The notes: generated by a model from the sequence alone, not told the origin. Counted from the first letter of the stretch, positions 24,618 through 38,100 are shown. The stretch is 64,000 nucleotides of DNA from Nipponacmea schrenckii (GCA_030562195.1 CM060199.1:39328338-39392337), one strand, 5' to 3'. A program made the numbers and translations.

Positions 24618-27600
24618 CTATGTATATCGCGGTCCTTCTTGACTCTCTAACAAAGGATCTTCTTCTGAGCTCACCGAGTCTTCCTGAATATGATTTTTTT
24701 GTTGTTGTATGTTTTGAAGTTCCTGTTCTGAAGCTTTACAACAAGGTAGAAATGATAAGTCTATAAGATTATTATATAAGGCTGTACCAATCAACAAAAA
24801 TATAAACCCATCAACTGAAATAAAGAGAAGAAATATTTTGATTTATTCCAGGACAAACCATATGACCTAAAAAAAAATGCTTTTCAATCTCACAATCGAT
24901 TATATTTACAGTTCTATTATCACGCACTTTAATAAACCAGTTACACAAACTGGCATTTATTTTCCAATAACTGTCATGTGACAATATGATGGCAGATTCA
25001 TCTCCAAGCAAAAAATGATCCAATCTTAAGATTTTGTTAAATAAACAGGCCCCCATAGCTTGATTGACAGATACAGGTTGAAAGTGTTTTAACTATTAAA
25101 TAAAAAAAATGGGAGTATTTCATCTACAACGACAGACTAATGTAAAAATATAAGGAATGAATGTGGATCTTGTTATCGTTATGGGGAAATAAACCCTGTT
25201 TTATCACTTGAAAGACGTACATAACCATCTCGCTAGGTCATTTGTCTTGTCACATGATAAATCAGTTTCTTCAATCTGCATCACTGACAAGGGAAAACAG
25301 GGCTATAATAATTCTTAAGTTAACTCGACCTGTCTGGATTGAATCCTGGACCTTCAGGTTAGTGAGCAAGCATCTAACCCACTGAGCCACTATGGTTCCC
25401 TGTTGGCAATTCTTAGTACCTGTATAGAATTTTGTTCAGGTTGATTCATATTGAAATGACATAAAAATTCAGATGTATTCACAATTTCCTAGATCAGTAC
25501 AATAAAAGTGTCCATCACTCTTCTACTAGCTACGAAAGATTTGCATCTAGTAATTGAGCAATGGTAGAAGTCTTGATGCCAAGTACAAGTAAATATTTTC
25601 ATAATGATTTCAAAAATAAGAGCTACCTTGTAGTAAACCATACTGCTTATCAAAAGGTTCCCCAAAATTCTAGAAATAGAAAGAACCTCATTTGTCATGC
25701 TTCTTCGAGGCCATGGTAACACAAGTTAGGAAACTACATACATGTATTCATAGCTAAATATTGTCCAATTAAAATTGGCCCTAGAATCCTTCTAGGATAT
25801 CTCAGCCAATCAAATCATATCATACAGTATAGATGATTTTTTCTCATTTTCATGATGTCCAAACAAACTGCGGTGTGCTGAGTTCAATTAGATCGTGTCA
25901 AAACCTGTTTTCAGGATCTGATGTGACGATTTCTGGTAATAGTAACTGAGAAATAAAAAGGCTTACCTTATCAAAAACATAATAAATAAATAAATCTACA
26001 ACCCATACCATAATAGTACGACAAGCGTCAATTAGTGTTCGATGTACCGCTGAAATTATTAGAAAGTACAGGATTAACAATGTTATCTATGCTATGTGTT
26101 TTGTTAATAAGATGGCAATATCTAGATATGGTATATCAACCAGGCCATAACTTAGAGTTTAATATTGTGTAATTTTATAGTCACCCTGAATTTTCTGGCA
26201 GGTGACCCTTCAATTAGATTTTTATTTTTTTTTAACCTCACTGACCTATTACCTTTGCTCCAGTTGAGCCTATTTGCTACCAGTCATTTTGGCATGACTG
26301 CCTAGACAGCCCTGGTCCCTTGACTTGTATGTTAGTAGTTTAATAAACTATCTATAGAATGGGCATGTTCCTTATTCCTCACCCCCAATAAACAATAATA
26401 GTATAGTATCAAAAGTTCTGAAGTGTGAGCAGACCGATTTAACACTTTCACAACTCTTAAACATTTATGTTAATTAATATTTTTCTTAATCAGACATTTT
26501 TAAAAGCGTGTCATAAGGTAAAGAATGCAATTCTAAAATTTCTAAGAGCCTAGCAAAATTGACTATAAAACCATATAATTTAAGATCTAACTGCCTAGTT
26601 TCTGATATCAGCAACTGCTGGAAGCGAAAGTTAACATGTCATCTACCAACAACTACCTAGTCTGTGATATCAGTTAGCTGGAAGCGAACGTTAACTTGTC
26701 ATCTACCAACAACTACCTAGTCTGTGATATCAGTTAGCTGGAAGCGAACGTTAACTTGTCATCTACCAACAACTACCTAGTTTGTGATATCAGTTAGCTG
26801 GAAGCGAAACGTTAACTTGTCATCTACCAACAACTACCTAGTCTGTGATATCAGCATCTGCTGGAAGCGAACGTTAACTTGTCATCTACCAACAACTACC
26901 TAGTCTGTGATATCAGCATCTGCTGGAAGCGAACGTTAACTTGTCATCTACCAACAACTACCTAGTCTGTGATATCAGCATCTAGCTGGAAGCGAACGTT
27001 AACTTGTCATCTACCAACAACTACCTAGTCTGTGATATCAGTTAGCTGGAAGCGAACGTTAACTTGTCATCTACCAACAACTACCTAGTCTGTGATATCA
27101 GCATCTGTTGGAAGTGAACGTTAACTTGTCATCTACCAACAACTACCTAGTTTGTGATATCAGCATCTGCTGGAAGCGAACGTTAACTTGTCATCTACCA
27201 ACAACTACCTAGTTTGTGATATCAGCATCGTTGGAAGGAACGTTAACTTGTCATCTACCAACAACTACCTAGTTTGTGATATCAGCATCTGGAAGCGAAC
27301 GTTAACTTGTCATCTACCAACAACTACCTAGTTTGTGATATCAGCCTGGAAGGGAACGTTAACTTGTCATCTACCAACAACTACCTAGTCTGTGATATCA
27401 GCATCTGTTGGAAGGAACGTTAACTTGTCATCTACCAACAACTACCTAGTCTGTGATATCAGCTCCTGAAAGCGAACGTTAACTTGTCATCTACCAACAA
27501 CTACCTAGTCTGTGATATCAGACTGGAAGCGAACGTTAACTTGTCATCTACCAACAACTACTAGTTGTGATATCAGCATCTGTTGGAAGTGAACCAAAAT

Positions 27601-30600
27601 TTTAGTACTTATCTTCCAACATACCTTATGATTGGTGACAGCTATCCGAAGTAATTATAAAAGTATAAGCAGGTAAAGTCTGTAAAATAAAAGCTTGGAG
27701 CGTTCCATGATAAATAGCATCTAAACTACTCTCGTAACTATCGTTAACTTGTTTTCCTGGGATAAAATACATGGCTGGTAAAACTGCCTGGAATGAGAAT
27801 CTGTCTGGTTTATTGGTCTATTGAAAACAGGTAATACCAGGAGTGTGCAGTAAGGGAAACCAGATACATATAATACAACAGTGTGCTTTTGAAACACCAT
27901 ATTTTAGATCAAATAGTCATTGCAATAGGTCTCACAAAATGCCAAGGGTTTGCCTTATTGTCCACTTCTTGCATTGAAATATTTATTGAGAGTTCTAAAG
28001 AAATGAAAATCTTGGTCCATCAAGCCAAAGAATGAAATAGATATGCTAGCAATTTTCTTAAATAAAAAAATATTCATCAACAAAACATAGAAATAAACAT
28101 AAAGGCAGAGAATAAATTCCTTATTATTTGCATTTAAAAAAAAGTTGAAATTTAGAATTGCAAAAGCAAGCTAACATCTAGCTACTGCTCTCAAATATAT
28201 AATCAATTCTAAAACTAAAATAATTATACATGTAAATATACTTACAAAGGACATTAATAAGAGACCAAAAGTTCCTTCCATTCCAACCACCTGTAATCAA
28301 TAGGAACCACTTTTAATTCCTTTAAAAACTTAGATTTTGACAGAATTTATTTTAACTGCCTTGAGTGGCGTTTAGTAATTGAAGAATATGTATCTGGACA
28401 CAATTATATGGATAATAATTATTTTATTAAATATATGTTTTGACTTCCGTCGTTATCAGGTATTTATCCCTTGTCACAAATTATTTAATAAAGTAATTGT
28501 TATCTATATAATTGTGTCCAATAATATATGTACTTTAATCCAGCAACTTTTCAATGTGCATGTACTATTTCACACATGCATGTAAATATATAGGCTATTT
28601 TTGTAAACTTGATAACAAGGTAAACAAATGGTCTGGAATTATTGACTTTCTTAGTGGAAGTCATCTGTTTATAAATCTCTTTTTGTTCTTTCTGAGTCCT
28701 AGTAGCTTAAAAGTCATCATTTTCAAAAATATCAAAAAGTGATGGCCATTGTAATATGCCCTCCTTTATAATTGTAGCCACTTCGTCCTAGAGGTTGAAA
28801 AGAGTTACTGGCAAACGAAAGATTTTTTCTGATTTTCAATGGGGTTCATCCTAACATGATTAACCAAATTTCATCAAAATTCATTCAAGAAACCAGCTCG
28901 CCAACATGTCCACAATAAATTCAATGCGTTTTCAAGAACAAGGGCAATAACTCATTGTAGACAGACAGACAGACAGGGTGATGGCTGTGTGGTTGTATAA
29001 AAGCCTTACTTGTAAAGGGTGGTAATTTTTATTTTTAGGAATGTTTCTTCTATAACCATTTGACTGGCACTGATCACCTGACTTCCTAATATCAAAGCAA
29101 TCCCTGAAACACACAATATATATATATAGTGAAGGTGTGAAGCAAAACATAATTCACACATTCCATTCCTTAAAGGGATAATAGGCGTTAGAATACACTC
29201 GTCCAACGGCTTATATTTGTGTTTAATATTGACTATTAGTTAAATAAGTATGCATCCCACGCTTTACCAAATTTTAAAAAGCCACAATAAAAATATATTC
29301 GGAATATTAAAAAAAAGTGAGCCAGCGACGATTCCATTCAGTTTGAGAATAAAAGCGTCTGGTAAATCAACGCCAAAACATCATTGTGGAATTCAACAGT
29401 AGGGGTCAAGGACGTGTGAAAACCCACATGTTAGAGTTACTTCCCTTTATATTTACACGATTTGAAAATCACTTGATGGATGGCTCAAGCGTTTTATGAT
29501 TAACTACTTTATTTTGGGGATTTATCGGATTTTAGAGGATTTTGATGTAAAGGTAAGTCCACTGATGGATATATACTATTATTGTCCAAATTTGAGTGAA
29601 CTTAAAATTTTATGTTCGTTCTAACGCCTATTATTTAAAAATAAAACAGAACATAGTAACCATAGGGATATGATGAATGAAACACACAATATATATATAT
29701 AGTAAAGGTGTGAAGCAAAACATAATTCACACTTTCATTCCTTAAAAATAAAACAGAACATAGTAACCATAGGGATATGATGAATGAATTTAAAACATCA
29801 GAAATAAAAAGTCTATTTGTATAAACCTTGAACATGGTGGTTGAAATCCCCACATCGATCGCTTCGTCCTTTCAGTTCAAGGGAAATAATTCTAAATTAT
29901 GTGTGAGTTATGACTTTATATGTCAGTATAAATGGACATAAATATTTGTCTTTGACTGCAGAAACGGCTGTATAAAATCTGTAAATTACTTACCTAGCAG
30001 GGCTTGTGAACCATTATTATCACTAGATGATTTAAACACACTCGAACACCCAACTAACACTAAACCAATCATTACAATTATCATACCACACCAATGTTTT
30101 AACACCAGTTTACGCTTTAAAAATATTTTCTGAAAGATCAAGAAGTAGGACGAGCTTGTCAAAACCCATATTAAGAGATGAAATTAATTCATAAAGAATA
30201 TGGCATATGCTACAAACTGATGCCCACAGAAGTCAATGCTACTTACAGACAAAATTCCTGCGAATATGATGATGGAACCACGTAACATTTGCCAGACAGA
30301 GGCATCAACATACAACAGACCAATACCAGCCACTGAGGTACCAATTAGATCACATACTGTAGGAATCAGAAATATCCACTGGAACACTCTAAAATACATG
30401 GCAACAATGAATACATCAATAAATAAATGAACAAATGAAAGAATAATAAATGAATAAATGGATGAATAAATGAATGAATAAATGAATAAATAAACCAATA
30501 AATGGATGAATAAATAAACAAATAAATGGATGAATAAACAAATAAATAAACCAATAAATGAATGAATAATAAATAAATACTAAATAAACAAATGAATGAA

Positions 30601-31015
30601 TGAATAAACAAATAAATGATTGAATAATAAATAAACTAAATAAATGAATGAATAAATAAATAAACAAATAAATGAATGAATAAACGAATAAATAAACAAA
30701 TAAATGAATGAATAATAAATAAATACTAAATAAACAAATGAATGAATGAATAAAAAAATAAACTAATGAATAATAATAAATAAATACTAAATAAACAAAT
30801 GAATGAATGAATAAACAAATAAATAAACAAATAAATGAATGAATAATAAATAAATACTAAATAAACAAATGAATGAATGAATAAACGAATAAATAAACAA
30901 ATAAATGAATGAATAATAAATAAAAAATAAACAAATGAATGAATAAATAAACAAATAAATGATTGAATAATAAATAAATTAAAAAAATAAATGATTGAAT
31001 GAAAGAAAAAACAAA

Positions 31016-31046
<31 letters not shown>

Positions 31047-33201
31047 AAATCATCAGAAATGATGAATCTTTGATTCTTTTTAAGAAGAAAAATAAGTAAC
31101 ACATTGTTTTGAACAACTTGAATCATTGTAACACAAATAGAACAGCATAATTAAATCATTCAAAAATATTGATCACATTTAAATGTTTGAGGCAGTGATA
31201 TTGTACCATTGACAGTCTAAGTAGCTTATATCTTACTGGTTATTTATGAAAATAACCTCACCTTTTATGTTCAGGAGGTTTGATTGGTGCATTTCCAGTA
31301 TTTTGAACCCAAATATTCTACAAGAAAGAAAAACTTTACACAATTAGATCAAAAGGCTAGATGACATTCAAATTCTCTTATTTGTTATACAACCAAACTG
31401 CGTCTTAGAATGAACATAAAATTTAAAATTTTAAACTCGGCAAATAAGAACATATTTATTCATCCGTAGATAAACCTGCTGTCATAACTAACAGAATTCT
31501 TATATAATCTGATCAACTTAAAATGCAAATTGATTAAGCAGTTTTTGCTTATTACTTAGTTTTGTGATTTTTCCCTATTTTACAGGGATTCTGTTACTTT
31601 ATAACACAAGATGAGTTCACTGATGAATATATACTCCTACTGTTCTTGAGAACTAAAATTTTATCATTTCATGCCATGATTTTCATTTTCAAAACATAAT
31701 GAAGTATAAATTGAAATAAAGTAAATACCAATTTTCTGTAAGTGTTTAGTTCTCTCCTTCTAACTATTAATAGACCAACTAGACAGCCCATTTCCCCTGA
31801 AACAGATAATAAGATAACTGGACTAGATAATCATATGGATAACAATGGATACTTAATTAAATAACTAATGACCTATCGACGAGATTGTTAAGCAATGTTA
31901 CTAAATGTCAATTAAAGGAAGTTGGTAGATAATATGATACTTTGGTATATGGATTATATCATATACACTTATAAATAAAATAAATTATATGGTGAAATGG
32001 TATCTGTATAATCCCAAATCTTCTATATATCAATATCATGTAATATGAGACAAATTATCCCTTATTAATTTTTGTTTTGTTGGAAAAGAATATAGATTTT
32101 ATGTCCTCAAATATATTTGTAAGAAGATAACAAATTTTAAAAATAAATAAATGGAATTTAATTAAGAATCAGTAGATACTTCAAATATCTGTGTAAGTAG
32201 TAACTTGTAAACTAAGACCTACGCTTACCTATAACATAAGATCCATATTAACCTAGAGGTTGAAATTCACAATTTAAAAAAAAAAATCATTTCTACTAAA
32301 AAAGAATATATATCTGAACACAACTATATGGATAGCAATTATTTTATTAAAAAAATAAAACAAAATGAATGGAGTTCTACATCCTACTCTTCTGCACCTC
32401 CTGTCTTTGTCAAGAAAGAATGATAAATATTGGAGCACCCTTGTTGAAACGTCACAAGTTATTTAATAAAGTAATTGTTATCTATATAATTGTGTCCAGA
32501 GAGTATATACTCTTCGATTACTAAATACCACTCAAGGAACATAAATAAGACTGATGGCAACTTTTACCTATAAACATAATCAATGTTTGGAACCAAGGAT
32601 GGTCAAAATCATGCTCAGTGCAGTGTTATTTTTAGACTTATCTGGATAACCGATGGCTCTGAAAAAAAAAAACCATCTGTAATGCGACTGTTTGAATAAA
32701 TACCCTCTTTTAATAATGATAATGGTTTAGATAATGGTTTAGGCCAGTCCTATTGACTTTTATATCTATAATAATAGATACAATTTTTTTTGCATTACAT
32801 CAGATCATAGTTTTAAACTCATTGTAGCTCTATCACTGAACCTCTTATCTCTGAATCAGTGAATGGCATAAAATATTTGTGGCTTTTGTCTGGTGTATTC
32901 AAAGACAACCTTAAACTACATAAAAACTTATAAACGTTAACAACAGTAAGTTTTATCTTGTCTCAGTTTAAAGTAAATCAGAAAACCGAAAGTAGAATTT
33001 TGTTAAAACCGCTGTAAAAATTGTAAAATGGCTATTGCAGTGATCATGGTAAATAATAGGAACTGAAAATTTATGACTAAATATAATACCCTATTCTATA
33101 ACTTACGAGCAGTCATTTTGAGCTTTTTTACTGATTGTATTAATGCTCCCAGTCACTAACATACCAATCATCAACAGAACCTGCAAACACGTCAACGCCA
33201 T
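24618..33201 (-). CDS. SLC35F6: SLC35F6-like transporter, 12 exons
   Basis: Multi-pass membrane protein of the drug/metabolite (EamA/SLC35) superfamily; in vertebrates it sits in lysosomal and mitochondrial membranes. Exons (minus order): 33107-33201, 32568-32658, 31729-31796, 31262-31317, 30247-30388, 29994-30129, 29010-29103, 28246-28290, 27625-27787, 25967-26049, 25627-25669, 24618-24814; about 404 codons against 371 in human. Diagnostic stretches: 'GMLVTGSINTISKKA' at the start, 'DASVWQMLRGSIIIFAGILS', 'SASQMVIEETFLK', 'SLDAIYHGT', 'TLIDACRTIMVWVVDLF', 'FIFLLIGTALYNNL', then an acidic tail with 'SSEEDPLLE', similar to the dileucine-type tail of human. Exons 2, 7 and 9 each need small frame corrections. 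Introns hold MITEs, an AATA/AATG microsatellite and the M60 array. Identity is sure, integrity is not. Confidence 0.9.
25325..25402 (-). mobile_element. tRNA-derived SINE head fragment
   Basis: On the minus strand it reads 'tagtggctcagtgggttaga' (A-box like) and, about 35 bases on, 'ccaggattcaatcc' (B-box like). The linking 'ctaacctgaagg' also occurs in the full SINE at 56475-56735. It does not fold as a complete functional tRNA by eye. It lies in the last intron of SLC35F6. Confidence 0.55.
26588..27592 (+). repeat. 60-bp minisatellite family M60, ~17 copies, SLC35F6 intron
   Basis: The unit is 'aactacctagtctgtgatat' then 'cagttagctggaagcgaacg' then 'ttaacttgtcatctaccaac'. Most variation is a short indel between 'gatatcag' and 'ctggaag'. 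The same unit appears at 20231-20477 (inverted) and 62275-63330. Confidence 0.95.
28359..28540 (+). mobile_element. short inverted-repeat MITE, copy A
   Basis: A left arm 'tggacacaattatatggata' ... and right arm '...atctatataattgtgtcca' are inverted repeats of ~35 bases around a ~70-base centre. The outer left sequence 'ccttgagtggcgtttagtaa' matches, inverted, the outer right end of copy B at 32303-32537. Confidence 0.7.
29103..29200. repeat. local duplicate with 29680-29745
   Basis: The block 'cacacaatatatatatatag' + 'gaaggtgtgaagcaaaacat' next to SLC35F6 exon 7 recurs at 29680-29745, ~575 bases away. The second copy is itself flanked by a ~40-base direct repeat ('cagaacatagtaaccatagg', at 29648 and 29757). 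The first copy runs into a TTAA-MITE end ('ttaaagggataataggcgtt'). Confidence 0.6.
30416..31052 (+). repeat. AATA/AATG tetranucleotide microsatellite
   Basis: Mixed 'aataaatgaatg', 'aataaacaaata' and 'aataataaataaatac' runs over ~640 bases, ending in pure (aata)n near 31015-31048. It lies in SLC35F6 intron 4 and begins ~30 bases from the exon 5 acceptor. The long minus-strand FIYLFIH-type ORFs here are repeat artefacts. Confidence 0.9.
31393..31680 (+). mobile_element. TTAA-MITE copy with eroded ends
   Basis: Has the left-end 'ctgcgtcttagaatgaacat', the mirrored 'agggattctgttactttata' and 'ttcactgatgaatatatact', and 'gttcttgagaactaaaattt'. The terminal TTAA sites are not preserved. It lies in SLC35F6 intron 3. 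Confidence 0.7.
32303..32537 (+). mobile_element. inverted-repeat MITE copy B with nested SINE piece
   Basis: Left arm 'tgaacacaactatatggata', right arm 'ctatataattgtgtccagag' continuing to 'aataccactcaagg', the inverted counterpart of copy A's left end. Between the arms lies a minus-orientation SINE S1 fragment (32358-32415, 'aatgaatggagttctacatc') that copy A lacks, so the SINE inserted into the MITE. Confidence 0.65.
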
Positions 33202-33694
33202 CTTGTATCGTCATGTGATCACAATCACGTGACTTTATTGACAGAAAACAGCTGATCTTGCAATATCAACTGGACAAGGAGACAAAACTTGTTCTCTTCA
33301 ATCAAAAACTATATAATCTTCTTTACGATGAAGTTCTATTGAAGAGATAGTTGACATAGTGCAGGTTAAAGTCAATTTGGCTTCTAAATAAATTGGCCTG
33401 GTAATTTAGACAAAATGTCCCCATTATATGATTAAAGTAGCAAGAAGAAAACCTAGCCAGACTTCCCATTTATCCACATTTCAATAAGAACCTGATTTTC
33501 TACACTGGCCAAGGGTGTTTTTGTAAGTTTATTTGGAACATATTACCATGGTAATTGATGAACTGAAGAACTTGTGCCTTGCTGACTAGTCCTATCAGCT
33601 ATGTGTTCTGAACAGGTTCAGGTCTGCTAATACCAACATGCTGACTAAAGAAGTTTTACAGTCGTATTTTTTATTAACAAGTATAGGATATGCA

Positions 33695-34213
33695 ATGCAA
33701 CTCACTAAGCCACAGCCCAACTCACTAAGCCACAGCCCAACTCACTAAGCCACAGCCCAACTCACTAAGCCACAGCGCAACTCACTAAGCCACAGCCCAA
33801 CTCACTAAGCCACAGCCCAACTCACTAAGCCACAGCCCAACTCACTAAGCCACAGCCCAACTCACTAAGCCACAGCGCAACTCACTAAGCCACAGCGCAA
33901 CTCACTAAGCCACAGCCAACTCACTAAGCCACAGCCAACTCACTAAGCCACAGCACTTAAGCCACAGCGCAACTCACTAAGCCACAGCGCAACTCACTAT
34001 AGCCACAGCCCAACTCACTAAGCCACAGCGCAACTCACTAAGCCACAGCGCAACTAACTAAGCCACAGCCCAACTCACTAAGCCACAGCCCAACTCACTA
34101 AGCCACAGCCCAACTCACTAAGCCACAGCGCAACTCACTAAGCCACAGCGCAACTCACTAAGCCACAGCCAACTCACTAAGCCACAGAACGAACTCACTA
34201 AGCCACAGCAACT
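33695..34213 (+). repeat. 20-bp minisatellite, ~26 copies
   Basis: The unit is 'caactcactaagccacagcc', with a c/g variant at the penultimate base and a few truncated units near 33915-33960 and at the right edge. Notably GC-richer than its surroundings. Confidence 0.95.
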
Positions 34214-34687
34214 CCTAAGGAACCATATTTTGTCAAGTATTTCCATAGTGCTGGTTCTACAGCAATGGTCCTACCATCATGAATATAGGCCTATTATTAT
34301 TATATATAACAAATTAAATAGGAACTGATTGATAATATTTTTATTAACAAGTAAAGATAACAAAGCATAAATCACCATCAAATAATGAAAAAATAACAAA
34401 ATAAAACCATCAAACCGCAAAATATACAATAATAATATGTCAATAATGGGTATTGATTAAAAACACAAGCTCTAAAACCATTGGTTCAAGTTCATTACAG
34501 GTAGTTGTGCATATGAATTTCAAGATGAAGATAGGACAAAGTAAAAACATGAAAAGGTCATTTTACTTTGATGCAGAATAAAAAGTTGAAACAACATTGG
34601 CTGCTGCCAGTCCTGTATGTCAGTCAATACCAATATAAAAAATGGAATAATTTCGATTTGCTCAAAATATACAGAATACAACTTGAG

Positions 34688-34870
34688 GAAATGAAATGAA
34701 AAAATGGAGCTTACTCTTGGTCTCTTCCTAACGGACTAATGAATGCGGGTAATTTTGCCAGCTGAGCAGCTGACTTCTTTCTATCAAGGGATCTTTAAGG
34801 TGTACTGTCTGTAGCACACAGGGCCTCAAACTATCGTTACATCCGAACGACAAGACCAACTTTAAGGCGG
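34688..34870 (-). mobile_element. SINE family S1, minus orientation
   Basis: Contains 'gaaatgaaaaaatggagctt', 'gggatctttaaggtgtactg', 'tgtagcacacagggcctc' and 'catccgaacgacaagacc', the same order as at 10790-11020. Confidence 0.65.
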
Positions 34871-34959
34871 TGCTGTTTGGTAATGTGACTAAGTTTGTTT
34901 GAAATACAATAACTTCTGCTTCACATGTTGTACCTAATACAAGTCAAGTATATGATCCA

Positions 34960-35105
34960 TTTTTGAAAAACGCTGAATCAATTTACCAAGCGGTTTTCAC
35001 TAATCAAATTTCATCTTTATAGATATAATTACTAAGTTTTTAGATACTGGTACTAATTAATTTTTTTTTATGTTATTTATACCAGCAGGTATATTTACTG
35101 ATATA
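34960..35105 (+). mobile_element. TTAA-MITE fragment (centre and right part)
   Basis: Blocks 'ttgaaaaacgctgaatcaat', 'tactaagtttttagatact' and 'agcaggtatatttactgata' match the centre-right part of the full copy at 24105-24453. It ends ~25 bases from the hydrolase stop codon, so it probably lies in that gene's 3' UTR. Confidence 0.6.
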
Positions 35106-35128
35106 GTATTGTATGTAGAAGACGGAAT

Positions 35129-38100
35129 CTAACAAATACAAGAAGAAAGATATTGTTGATATTGCCAATCATTGTCCCAGAAACCTGTACACTGCCAGCC
35201 TCCAGGTCCCTTCCATCTCCATTCTGACCCAGTTATAACATAGTCTGGTAATAAGTTGGAAAACTGGAATAAAGAATTGTTAATTGTCACAATTAATTGA
35301 GTTAAGTTTGCTACAGATATATTTTCAGTCAGTGGTAATTCACTTGTTTAACAGAGGACTCACAAAAAAGGATGCAAAGTTTGTACAAATCATCAAATCA
35401 GAACCTGAAACATGTGTCCCAATTTTGCCCAGTTTGGACTGAAAATTGGAGGAACCACTAAGCAACATCTTTCAGGTTCTGTTTCAAAAAAGTGAAAATC
35501 AAGTGAGAATTTAAAACATGGAAATCACCTACTTACAGATGACACAACAATGGCAATATTATGGTATAACTCACTTTGCTAATAACAAAGTAGCCTACAT
35601 AACATATCAACATAAAAATTGTGTTGAAAGGTTATGTGCTTTGTTATTAAAGAAGTGTGTTATATTGTCTTCTTGCTTTTGATGTATCCGCTCTCCGCTT
35701 CTAAATGTTGTTCACAGGTGAAGAAGCATACGATATATGGATATATTAGGCCGTACAAAGTAAATTGTCTGTTTTACAGGCCCCGCGCGCTCCGGTAAAA
35801 TACCCCGCGCTCCAAAACTATTTATTGACATTTTGGAATAATTAATAAATAATGCGCGCGCGTCTCCAAAATTGTGTGTAAAATAGAGTTATTTCCCCGT
35901 TCCCGAAAATATTTTTTACCATAATTATCTCCCTTGACGTTTAACGAAAAACCGGAAGTGGCTTAGAATGCGTTTTTCATCACCGATAAAAAGATTTTCT
36001 TCTACAACTTTAAACTGAAATTGATTCTGATACAATTTAACGTTCGAAAATACAATTATTTGCGGAAGGAAGCACAATTATGAAAATTATTCACACTTTC
36101 GTGAGGATAATCCAAACATTAAATTAATCTTAATCTTGAAGATTTCGTTTCTGGATAATAATGGTGGAACAAATCGAGACCCGTTACAATTACAAGTAAA
36201 AGAATGCAGCGGGTTTTTTTCTGCTATTGATTTGAAAAAGTTAATATCTATGGAAAAATGGGAACGAATACAAGAAAATACGAATTTTATACGTTCCAAT
36301 ACGATCGATTTTCTCATTATTGGTATCACTCAACACATTCCGCTTTACTGAAGTAAAAACCGGAAGTACTCCTTTAGTACGAGTTATCGAAAAATCGGCA
36401 TTTGTAACATAGGCCTAGATGAAAATTATTAAAATAGAAGTTCGATCTAATCAGATTGTTTTGTTCTTGTCATGTGATGTGATGTATGACAATTTGTTCC
36501 AAAATTTCCAATAATAACAATTATTACCATACAATGGCGTATTAAAATACAGTTGACAGATGGATAGAAATGGATTAGTACTGTAGTAGAATAACATTGT
36601 CTTGACATAATATTATCAGCCCTGAAGCACCCTAAGTGCATCATTGTCAGAGGTAGTAAATATGTTGGAATGATTACGTTTATGTGAAGTTGAAAGGTAA
36701 AAAAGTTCTGTTATTTCTATCAACTATTATCATTCAAACCCCAAAATCATCTGACAGTTGCATCTGAATGGTGATTTAAATCTATTTTTTAAATTTGTGG
36801 AAATAAATAATAAATAGCTTCGCTCGCTCCGATTTCCTTTGGTGCCAAATTTAAAAAAGCGCTTATAAATAATAAATAATAAATTCGCCCTCTCGCCCCA
36901 TTTTTTTAAAAAAAAGGCCTGTAAAACAGACAATTTACTTTGCACGGCCTTACTTATAACATTTATTAACTCAATGTTTCAGATGCTTGTACATAAAGAA
37001 ACACTAGATATATAGATATACTATTTCTAACATTTTACATGCTCATACAGGTATCTTAAAAACAATACTTACAGGTGATCTGGACATAGGGGGGATGGTA
37101 GGTTTAGCTAATGATATCACATCTTTTAGACCCTCTTTATTACTCCCAAATATAACTAGCGCCAAGTTCCTCTGGCCATGAGGAGCTAAGGTGAATACGC
37201 CTGTATCAGATTGGTTAGTGTATTTACAATTCCCTATATTTATACTGTTATCTACAATACAGATTCAACCACAACATAATTAATATTTTTAAATATTAGG
37301 TAAAGTATTACCTCAAGTCTCTTAGACCTATCCTATATTGGACTGCCTTTCACACACCATAAATATAGTTAAAGAACTTTGTCCTAAGTTGTGAAATATT
37401 TGTACAGTCTACATATCTAAATCTATTCTTATACCATAACACAGTATTATATGAATTTTCTGTTAGATCACACAAGTACAAGCTGTCGTGTTCAATGGAC
37501 CCTTCAGTTAAAGAAAGAAAAGAAAGAAGCAACTATATTTCACAAGGATAACAACTTCACAAGTCCGCTGTAACAGGGATCCTTTCTAGCAGCTGATCCT
37601 TGAACGAACCTCTTGGCATTAATCATTGACCTAAAGAACCAACGCTCTAACCGTTGAAAGACCCCACATTTATAAGAAATTGCTCATACATGTATTTACC
37701 TTTTAATCCAACTGGTAATTTTGATAAATAATCACCAGTATATTTATTTTCTTCTGGTGATCCAAGTAAAATTATATTTTTATTTTCTGAAATCAAACAG
37801 AAATATTATGCATATATTTTGTCATATTATTATCTTTCCCTATTCTGGGAAATTGTGATATAATAATAGAAAAATAATATTTTATATAATGTCAGAGTTT
37901 TAGTATACGCTAGAGTTACAATGTATCACTAAGTAGAGAAGGGGGCTAATGTGAGGGGGCTAATGTGAGGGTCAAAGAATATTCAATCATGGCTCACAGC
38001 ACAAGACATTTCATAATTCAATGATAAGAAATATGAGCAGTTGGGGGGCCAAATCCAGGCTAGACCCCCAACAACATTGTTAAAGTTCATGTTACCTAAT

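Larger units (their letters stand above)
33202..35128. other. between SLC35F6 start and hydrolase 3' end
   Basis: Should contain the SLC35F6 promoter (immediately above 33201) and the hydrolase 3' UTR (below 35129). It also holds the 20-bp minisatellite, a SINE (34688-34870) and a MITE piece (34960-35105). A TTTATT (minus-strand AATAAA) near 34337 is a possible hydrolase polyadenylation signal. No gene is seen. Confidence 0.5.

Noticed and set aside
30184..31126. Minus-strand ORFs rich in FIYLFIH that look like membrane proteins
   Set aside because: They translate an AATA/AATG microsatellite. Only the stretch 30247-30388 is real, as SLC35F6 exon 5.
36087..36351. Overlapping ORFs (80 and 71 codons) inside the TTA-flanked element as a transposase
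   Set aside because: No DDE-type spacing or DNA-binding motif can be seen, and they are short and mutually antisense.
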